Shown in pieces: positions 32,703-37,948 of a stretch of 37,948 nucleotides of DNA (position 1 is the first letter of the stretch; the number at the start of each line of letters is the position of its first letter). The position numbers and the translations under genes are program-made. Source of the DNA: Nocardioidaceae bacterium (GTDB lineage Bacteria > Actinomycetota > Actinomycetes > Propionibacteriales > Nocardioidaceae); assembly GCA_013696975.1 (NCBI GenBank), contig JACCXO010000026.1, positions 1 through 37,948 of the forward strand, given 5' to 3'. Under the pieces are notes generated by a model, which saw only the letters and a program-made list of their open reading frames with translations, did no database searches and was not told the origin of the DNA.

Positions 32703-33222
32703 CGTTGGTCCTCAAGGGTTGCGCGAAGGGAGCCGATCCCCCGCGAAGCATGGCTTTTCACGGCCCCGCGGCTGATGTCGAGCGCGTCGGCGATGTCGGC
32801 CTCGGTGAGGTCGCTGTAGTAACGGAGCACGAGCACTTCTCGTTGTCGTTGCGGGAGGGCACGCAGTGCGACCAGCATCTCCTGACGAGTCTCTGTAGTC
32901 ATCGTCTGCTGTTCGGCGCTGGGCGCATGCCGTCGAGCGTCTTCGGCTTGCCGGTGGAGATGCTTGTCGGAAACGGTGTGATGACGGTGGGCAGAGCGGG
33001 CTGCGTTGACGACCGAGCGTCGAAGATATGCCAGCGCCTTGTCCGGTTCACGCAGCCTGTGCCACTTGCCGTGCATGGAGACGAAGGCGTCCTGCACGAT
33101 CTCTTCGGCCTCGCCGCTGTGGCGCACGAGCAGGGCGGGGCCAGCCGCACGAGTGAGGTGTAGTGAGCGGCATACAACTGAGTCACCGCATGGTCGGCGT
33201 CCCAGCGCTGTGCAGGCACCAT
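32699..33222 (-). pseudogene. SigE-type ECF sigma factor, frameshifted
   Basis: ECF sigma factor of about 175 residues. The start region (M)VPAQRWDADHAVTQLYAAHY and SLVRLA lies in one frame (ATG 33222; ATG 33237 is an alternative); from about 33135 the protein continues as ALLVRHSGEAEEIVQDAFVS then MHGKWHRL in another. Region 2 is thus split at a CCCCGCCC tract, equivalent to two extra bases or one lost. Region 4 is intact (ALPQRQREVLVLRYYSDL, ISRGAVKSHASRG). The stop overlaps the start of the membrane partner by ATGA. Because everything else is well conserved, this may be a recent mutation, a phase switch or an error in a C-run. If real, no functional sigma factor is made. Confidence 0.7.
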
Positions 33223-33255
33223 GGCCGCCCCTCTCATGGCGGTGAGCCCAGCTAG

Positions 33256-33276
33256 CGTGTACATGTCCTGTACACG
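33256..33276. promoter_or_regulatory. 21-bp operator-like palindrome
   Basis: CGTGTACA-TGTCC-TGTACACG, perfect 8-bp arms with a 5-nt spacer, in the divergent region between the sigma factor gene and the HIT gene. Position suits a repressor site controlling either gene. Confidence 0.6.
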
Positions 33277-33302
33277 TGCAGTCGAGTGCTCAGGTTTACA
33301 TC

Positions 33303-33345
33303 ATCGGCCAGCCGATCGTGTGCAAGCTTCGACACGGCTGTGTCG
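33303..33345. promoter_or_regulatory. Two further inverted repeats before the HIT gene
   Basis: ATCGGC-CA-GCCGAT (33303-33316) and CGACAC-GGCT-GTGTCG (33330-33345). The second would form a stem with tetraloop in a HIT leader RNA, ending 6 nt before the SD. Purpose unknown. Confidence 0.4.
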
Positions 33346-33365
33346 TCTGACGAGGAGAGTCAACG

Positions 33366-33713
33366 ATGACTGAGAAGTCCTGCCTGTTCTGCCGGATCAT
33401 GGCGGCGGAAATTTCCAGCGACAAGGTCGGTGAGTCCGACGACGCGCTCGCCTTTCGTGATGTGGATCCGAAGGCACCGACGCACGTCTTGGTAATCCCA
33501 AAGGTGCATGTGCCGACGCTGCCTGAACTGGCTGCCTCGCATCCGGAGGCTGCCTTGGCCGTCTTGACCTTGGCTCGACAGGTGGCGGAAGACGACGGTG
33601 TGGGCGATGCCTATCGACTGGTGTGCAACAACGGCGCTGATGCCGGCCAGAGCGTGTTTCACGCCCATGTGCACGTCCTCGGCGGACGCCCGCTGGCATG
33701 GCCACCAGGCTGA
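33366..33713 (+). CDS. HIT family nucleotide hydrolase (HINT-like)
   Basis: A 115-residue histidine-triad protein. The zinc-side motif CLFCRI (residues 6-11), the alpha-phosphate region and the HIT active site VFHAHVHVLGGR (HxHxH, about 96-107) are present. HINT-type enzymes hydrolyse purine phosphoramidates such as AMP-lysine. SD GAGGAG is 8 nt before the ATG. In Actinobacteria a HIT protein regularly precedes phoH-ybeY, as here, which suggests a housekeeping role linked to RNA turnover. Confidence 0.94.
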   Translation: MTEKSCLFCRIMAAEISSDKVGESDDALAFRDVDPKAPTHVLVIPKVHVPTLPELAASHPEAALAVLTLARQVAEDDGVGDAYRLVCNNGADAGQSVFHAHVHVLGGRPLAWPPG

Positions 33714-33754
33714 ATGTGGCTCGCGGGGCGGTGGGTCTCGTCGGCGCCAGCCCG

Positions 33755-33760
33755 TAGCAT
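33755..33760 (+). promoter_or_regulatory. Candidate -10 box of phoH
   Basis: TAGCAT, 9 nt before ATG 33770, with no SD between. Confidence 0.35.
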
Positions 33761-33769
33761 GTACGCACG

Positions 33770-34774
33770 ATGACAGAACAACAGGCGCCGCGACACACGA
33801 TCGTGATTCCCAACAGTGTTCCGGTGGTTGCCGTGCTCGGGGCGCGTGACGAGTTCGTCGACATCATCGAGCGCGAGTTCGACGCCGACATCCACGTGCG
33901 AGGCAACGAGGTCAATGTCGCGGGTGACCGCGGCGAGGTGGCGCTCATCGAGCGGCTGATCGACGAGCTCGTCACCATGGTGCGCACCGGCCAGGGGCTG
34001 ACCGGGGAAACCGTCGAGCGAGTCATCACGATGCTGCGCACCGAGACCAAGGAGCGCCCAGCTGAGGTGCTCACACTCAACATTTTGAGCAACCGTGGCC
34101 GCACCATCCGGCCCAAGACTCTCAACCAGAAGCGATACGTCGACGCGATCGACAAACACACCCTCGTCTTCGGTATCGGCCCGGCAGGCACGGGCAAGAC
34201 CTACCTCGCCATGGCCAAGGCTGTGCAGGCCCTGCAGAGCAAGCAGGTCACCCGCATCATCTTGACCCGCCCTGCCGTCGAGGCCGGTGAGCGGCTGGGC
34301 TTCTTGCCCGGCACCCTGAGCGAGAAGATCGACCCCTACCTTCGGCCCTTGTATGACGCTCTGCACGACATGCTCGACCCCGAGACGATTCCCAAGCTGC
34401 TGACCGCGGGCACGATCGAGGTGGCACCGCTCGCCTACATGCGCGGCCGCACCCTCAACGACGCGTTCATCATCCTCGACGAGGCGCAGAACACCTCGCA
34501 GGAGCAGATGAAGATGTTCCTGACCCGGTTGGGCTTCGGCTCCAAGATCGTGGTCACCGGAGACGTGACCCAGGTCGATCTCCCGATTGGCACCAAGAGT
34601 GGCCTGCGCGTCGTGCAGGGGATCTTGGACGGCGTCAAAGACGTGAGCTTCTGTCGGCTGAGCGCTCAAGACGTCGTACGCCACCGATTGGTCGGCAAGA
34701 TCGTCGCCGCCTACGACAGCTATGAGGCTGCCCGGGAGGCTGGTGTGCCCACTTCGTACGTCGAGGGCAGATGA
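33770..34774 (+). CDS. PhoH-like ATPase (YbeZ)
   Basis: Cytoplasmic ATPase of 334 residues, related to the C-terminal half of superfamily I helicases. A KH-like N-terminal part (about 1-90) is followed by the PhoH domain: Walker A FGIGPAGTGKTYLAMAKA (about 137-154), RPAVEAGERLGFLPG, Walker B FIILDEAQNTS (about 234-244) and VVTGDVTQVDLP. Partner of YbeY in rRNA maturation and ribosome quality control; the adjacent ybeY, 31 nt downstream, supports that. Complete. Confidence 0.95.
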   Translation: MTEQQAPRHTIVIPNSVPVVAVLGARDEFVDIIEREFDADIHVRGNEVNVAGDRGEVALIERLIDELVTMVRTGQGLTGETVERVITMLRTETKERPAEVLTLNILSNRGRTIRPKTLNQKRYVDAIDKHTLVFGIGPAGTGKTYLAMAKAVQALQSKQVTRIILTRPAVEAGERLGFLPGTLSEKIDPYLRPLYDALHDMLDPETIPKLLTAGTIEVAPLAYMRGRTLNDAFIILDEAQNTSQEQMKMFLTRLGFGSKIVVTGDVTQVDLPIGTKSGLRVVQGILDGVKDVSFCRLSAQDVVRHRLVGKIVAAYDSYEAAREAGVPTSYVEGR

Positions 34775-34805
34775 TCGGGCGGTCAACGATCCCTTGCCAG
34801 GGCCG

Positions 34806-35276
34806 ATGAGCGTCGAGATACTCAACGAGTCGGGGGTGGAGCTCGACGTTGCTGAGTTCGCCAGGCTGGCCCGTTTCATCATGCGTCAGATGCGAGTTCA
34901 CCCTCAAGCGGAGCTGTGCCTCAAGCTCGTGGATGAGGCGACTATCGCCGAGTTCAACCACCGCTATCTCGACACAGAGGGCCCGACAGACGTGCTGTCC
35001 TTCCCCATGGACGAGCTGCGGCCAGGTCGAGAGGGGGAGCCCGAAGGAGAGGGCATTTTGGGTGACATGCTGCTGTGTCCGCAGTATGCCGCCCAGCAGG
35101 CCCCGACTTCCTCGCGCTCGGTCGAGGACGAGCTACATCTGCTGACCATTCACGGCATCTTGCACCTACTCGGTTACGACCATGCTGAGTCTGACGAGAA
35201 GCAGGAGATGTTCGCCCTGCAGGACCGCCTTCTCGCCGATTGGCGACGTGTCCGGGCCGGTGAGGCAGTTCCGTGA
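34806..35276 (+). CDS. ybeY: Endoribonuclease YbeY
   Basis: Zinc-dependent endoribonuclease acting in 16S rRNA 3'-end processing and 70S quality control. The ATG at 34806 gives 156 residues starting MSVEILNESGVELD, as in relatives; the longer frame from 34722 overlaps phoH and is rejected. Key features are TDVLSFPMDE (about 60-69), GDMLLCPQYA and the metal site HGILHLLGYDHAE (HxxxHxxxxxH, about 119-131). Sits in the phoH-ybeY-CBS-cdd-like block that normally leads to era. Confidence 0.95.
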   Translation: MSVEILNESGVELDVAEFARLARFIMRQMRVHPQAELCLKLVDEATIAEFNHRYLDTEGPTDVLSFPMDELRPGREGEPEGEGILGDMLLCPQYAAQQAPTSSRSVEDELHLLTIHGILHLLGYDHAESDEKQEMFALQDRLLADWRRVRAGEAVP

Positions 35277-35322
35277 CCGCATGGGCAAAGGCACGGAATC
35301 CGCGAGGCGGTGAGCCGACACT

Positions 35323-36666
35323 GTGACATCGAACGATGTCATCCTGCTCGTCGTTGCCGCTTTACTCGTGGTGCTTGCCGGGCTTTTCGCGAGCGCTGAG
35401 ACGGCTTTGTCGTCGACATCCCGGGCGCGTGCCAACGAGCTCGCCCGAGGCGGCAGCAAGAGTGCGGCCAAACTATCGGCGATCCTCGCTGACCCGCCGC
35501 GATTCCTCAACACCGTGATGCTCCTGCGCGTCATGTGCGAGATCACGGCCACTGTCCTCGTAGCCGTCACGGTGGCGCATCTGTTCAGGCCGGCGCTGGG
35601 CACTGCTGACGAAATGGATGGATCCACCACGGCCTTGGAGGTGCTGATCGCAGCAGCCATCATGGTGGTGGTCTCCTACATCGCGATTGGTGTCGCTCCC
35701 CGCACGATCGGACGTCAGCACTCGGAGAGGGTGGCGCTCGCGTCCGCGACTCCGGTGGTTGCGTTGACCGCTGTGCTTGGCCCCATCCCTCATCTGTTGA
35801 TCATGATCGGCAACGCTCTCACACCCGGACGAGGCTTTCGAGAAGGACCGTTTGCCACCGAGGCCGAGCTGCGTGAGCTGGTCGACATGGCGGAGGCCAG
35901 TCGGGTGATCGAGTCCGTCGAGAGCCAGATGATCCACTCCGTTTTCGAGTTCGGCGACACACTGGCGCGCGAGGTCATGGTTCCCCGCACTGACGTGGTC
36001 TTCATCGAGCGCTACAAGACCTTGCGGCAGATGATGTCGCTCGCCTTGCGGAGTGGGTTCTCTCGCATCCCAGTGATCGGTGAGAATCTCGACGACATCA
36101 TCGGCGTGGCTTATCTCAAAGACGTGACCAAACGCGTCTACGACAGGCACGAAGCCGAGACCACGGAGCGCATCGAAACCGTCATGCGACCGTCCTTCTT
36201 CGTGCCGGATTCCAAGCCCGCTGCCGAATTGATGCGCGAGATGCAGGCCCGCCGCATGCACGTCGCCGTCGTCGTCGACGAGTACGGCGGCACGGCTGGC
36301 CTCGTCACCATTGAGGACCTGCTCGAGGAAATCGTTGGTGAGATCACCGATGAGTATGACGTCGAGCCGATCGCCGTAGAGCGCCTCGCCGACGGCGCGG
36401 TTCGGGTCAGCTCCCGCCTGGACATCGACGAGCTGGGTGCATTGTTCGGGATCGGGATCGAAGACGAGGACGTTGAGACGGTGGGTGGTCTGATGGCCAA
36501 GCACCTCGGCAAGGTGCCCATCCCTGGCGCCGAGGTGGTCTGCAAGGGACTACGGCTGCAAGCCGAGTCCCTGGCCGGGCGGCGCAACAAGGTGGTCACC
36601 ATCGTCGTGACCTCCTTGGATGCGAATGGCGAGACGGGTGAGGACCGGCCTCCGGTGGGTGCGTGA
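35323..36666 (+). CDS. CNNM/DUF21-CBS membrane protein (CorC/HlyC-like)
   Basis: A 447-residue membrane protein: DUF21 transmembrane domain (about 1-175, four helices; FASAETALSSTSRARA is conserved), two CBS domains (about 205-325; VMVPRTDVVFIE, MHVAVVVDEYGGTAGLVTIED), and a CorC/HlyC transporter-associated domain to the end. Homologues bind Mg-ATP and export or regulate Mg2+ and are commonly mislabelled hemolysins. Starts at GTG 35323, 46 nt after ybeY. The last 15 residues (DANGETGEDRPPVGA) are an acidic, disordered tail. Confidence 0.92.
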   Translation: MTSNDVILLVVAALLVVLAGLFASAETALSSTSRARANELARGGSKSAAKLSAILADPPRFLNTVMLLRVMCEITATVLVAVTVAHLFRPALGTADEMDGSTTALEVLIAAAIMVVVSYIAIGVAPRTIGRQHSERVALASATPVVALTAVLGPIPHLLIMIGNALTPGRGFREGPFATEAELRELVDMAEASRVIESVESQMIHSVFEFGDTLAREVMVPRTDVVFIERYKTLRQMMSLALRSGFSRIPVIGENLDDIIGVAYLKDVTKRVYDRHEAETTERIETVMRPSFFVPDSKPAAELMREMQARRMHVAVVVDEYGGTAGLVTIEDLLEEIVGEITDEYDVEPIAVERLADGAVRVSSRLDIDELGALFGIGIEDEDVETVGGLMAKHLGKVPIPGAEVVCKGLRLQAESLAGRRNKVVTIVVTSLDANGETGEDRPPVGA

Positions 36667-36685
36667 GAGGCCGACTCAGACGTCT

Positions 36686-36691
36686 TAGGCT
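36686..36691 (+). promoter_or_regulatory. Candidate -10 box of the cytidine deaminase-like gene
   Basis: TAGGCT with 6 nt to ATG 36698 and no SD. One of the best leaderless promoter examples in the window. Confidence 0.45.
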
Positions 36692-36697
36692 GACGGG

Positions 36698-37045
36698 ATG
36701 TCGATCGACCTGACCGATCCTGAAGACGCCAAGCTGGTCACGTTGGCGAGAGCCAACTGGGCGCGGGCAAACGCAGCACAAGGAGCGGCTGTCCGCGACA
36801 CCGACGGCCGCACCTACAGTGCCGCAGCCGTGACGCTGCCGTCCCTGAAGCTGACTGCCCTTCAGGTCGCTGTCGCGATGGCCTGGAGCAGCGGAGTCAC
36901 TGGCCTGGAGGCCGCTGTCGTCGTCGGTGACCTCGACGCCGTGGCAGGTGTCGATCTTGCGGTCGTGGCTGAATTTGCCGGCAGCGGCGTGCCGATCTAT
37001 CGCGTCGATACCTCCGGAGCTGTGCTCGACTCGGTCACCACGTGA
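36698..37045 (+). CDS. Cytidine deaminase-like protein lacking catalytic residues
   Basis: A 115-residue protein in the slot between the CBS protein and era where Actinobacteria carry a cytidine deaminase-like gene. It keeps the fold outline (DAKLVTLARANWARANAAQGA, VTLPSLKLTALQVAVAMAWSS) but the zinc and catalytic motifs of true deaminases (H/CAE and PCxxC) are absent: the protein has no Cys or His at all. It is therefore probably a pseudoenzyme with a structural or binding role. Its TGA overlaps the GTG of the next gene (GTGA). Confidence 0.75.
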   Translation: MSIDLTDPEDAKLVTLARANWARANAAQGAAVRDTDGRTYSAAAVTLPSLKLTALQVAVAMAWSSGVTGLEAAVVVGDLDAVAGVDLAVVAEFAGSGVPIYRVDTSGAVLDSVTT

Positions 37046-37948
37046 TCTTTCGGCCGGGTAATTCGGGCACCGGTTCGCTGCTCGTTATCTCAGGAGCGGC
37101 CTTGTTCGGCACGGTCGGCACAGCTAGGTTGCTCGGACCGGCCGCACCAGCCGTGTCGGTGAGCGCTGTTCGGCTGGCTTTGGCGGCTGCGGTCCTGCTG
37201 GTCCTGGCTGGGATGCATGGTGCAGCTCCGCTCGTCGCCGCCTCACGGTTGCCTGCGGTATGGGTCGCGGGCGTCGCTCAGGCCGCCTTCAACGTCACCT
37301 TCTTCGGGGCGGTGACTCGATCTGGGGTTGCGCTTGGCACCTTGGTGGCGATCGGCTGTACGCCGGTTCTCACGGGTCTGATCGCTGGGCGGGTGACACG
37401 AGCATGGGCAATGGCAACAGGTCTCGCTCTCGTGGGCCTGGCGGCGTTGCTCGGCGGCGACCTGGGCAACGGTGCCACCATCAGCGGACTGCTGTTTGCG
37501 TTGGGAGCTTCAGCGTCATACGCCATCTTCATCACGGCGAGTTCAGCCCTCGCGTCCTCGCCGGTGGCGATGCCGGCCAAGCTGGCGGCGATCTTCGTCG
37601 TCGCAGCGCTGAGCCTGTCCCCGGCGCTCGGCGTGTCTGACCTCGCCTGGGTGACGACGGCTGACGGCTTCGGAATGGTCTTGTACCTCGCGGTTGCGGC
37701 GACGGTGTTGGCCTACAACCTGTTCAATCGCGGGCTCCGCACCGTCGAGCCGGGGACAGCAGCCACGTTGGCGCTCGTGGAACCGCTGGTGGCGGCGATG
37801 CTCGGCGTGGTGGTCTTGAGTGAGCAACTTTCGCCGCTGAGCTGGCTCGGCGCCGGCGTCGTGCTGGTGGCGCTGTTGCTGATGGTCCGCGTTGCAGCGC
37901 CTGAGCTTGCTCAGTCCAGCGCCCCGCCGACGGGCCACCCGTCGCGTT
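37042..37948 (+). CDS. EamA/DMT-type transporter, 3' end cut by the window
   Basis: Open from GTG 37042 to the last base without a stop, 302 codons. About ten membrane helices in two EamA repeats; the first opens LLVISGAALFGTVGTARLLG and VSAVRLALAAAVLLVL, the second ends YLAVAATVLAYNLFNRGLRT, VEPLVAAMLGVVVLSEQLSP and LSWLGAGVVLVALLLMV, the classic EamA closing motif. Such drug/metabolite transporters export amino acids or other small molecules; substrate unknown. GTG overlaps the stop of the deaminase-like gene, so translation is coupled. The tail APELAQSSAPPTGHP suggests the end is only a few codons beyond the window. Confidence 0.85.
   Translation, partial: MIFRPGNSGTGSLLVISGAALFGTVGTARLLGPAAPAVSVSAVRLALAAAVLLVLAGMHGAAPLVAASRLPAVWVAGVAQAAFNVTFFGAVTRSGVALGTLVAIGCTPVLTGLIAGRVTRAWAMATGLALVGLAALLGGDLGNGATISGLLFALGASASYAIFITASSALASSPVAMPAKLAAIFVVAALSLSPALGVSDLAWVTTADGFGMVLYLAVAATVLAYNLFNRGLRTVEPGTAATLALVEPLVAAMLGVVVLSEQLSPLSWLGAGVVLVALLLMVRVAAPELAQSSAPPTGHPSR

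Noticed and set aside
33659-34882. 407-codon open frame on the minus strand
   Set aside because: Shadow of phoH and parts of its neighbours; no domain resemblance.

Overview
This is a GC-rich window from an actinobacterium, most likely a Propionibacteriales / Nocardioidaceae-type genome. That placement is inferred from gene order (leuS-degV-comEA-comEC-holA-rpsT, then lepA-...-hemW-...-hrcA-dnaJ-rsmE-...-phoH-ybeY-CBS protein-cytidine deaminase-like), from families largely confined to Actinobacteria (DUF3097, SigE-type ECF sigma factor, tandem GAF-ANTAR proteins), and from many genes having a TAnnnT-like -10 box only 6-9 nt before the start codon, the usual sign of leaderless mRNAs in this phylum. 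No rRNA, tRNA, CRISPR array or intact insertion sequence was seen.

Region 1 (1-8150) is core: the 5'-truncated leucyl-tRNA synthetase, a DegV fatty-acid-binding protein, the DNA-uptake pair comEA/comEC (start and stop codons overlap), DNA polymerase III delta (holA) and, on the other strand, ribosomal protein S20 (rpsT), closed by a hairpin between the convergent holA and rpsT.

Region 2 (8215-16140) separates rpsT from lepA, which are usually close neighbours in Actinobacteria, and behaves as an accessory insertion zone. It holds a small cupin, a 5'-truncated and frameshifted cytochrome b561 / molybdopterin oxidoreductase pseudogene, a DUF72 protein, a YbdK-type carboxylate-amine ligase, two translationally coupled aminoglycoside-phosphotransferase-like kinases, the wreck of a serine recombinase, and a toxin-antitoxin module whose RHH antitoxin and operator palindrome are intact while the toxin reading frame is broken. 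Just before lepA are three 22-bp direct repeats.

Region 3 (16141-25430) has lepA, an APH(6)-like kinase, a DEAD-box RNA helicase with a structured 5' leader, two tandem GAF-ANTAR proteins followed by a pair of mutually exclusive RNA hairpins, a long-chain acyl-CoA synthetase and hemW. Region 4 (25441-28000) is leftward: DUF4870, DUF3097 and a metallo-beta-lactamase-fold protein whose 3' end is repeated in tandem.

Region 5 (28136-37948) has CIRCE-hrcA-dnaJ-rsmE (heat-shock operon), a leftward SigE-type sigma factor (frameshifted) coupled to a membrane GerMN/Gmad2 protein, then HIT-phoH-ybeY-CBS/DUF21 protein-degenerate cytidine deaminase-EamA transporter, the last running off the end of the window.

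The most unusual structure is a family of 22-bp tandem intergenic repeats, each unit opening with GTTGA-like bases, at three separate sites (upstream of lepA, overlapping the fadD stop codon, and downstream of rsmE). All functional statements rest on reading the sequence and on recalled family knowledge; no search was run.
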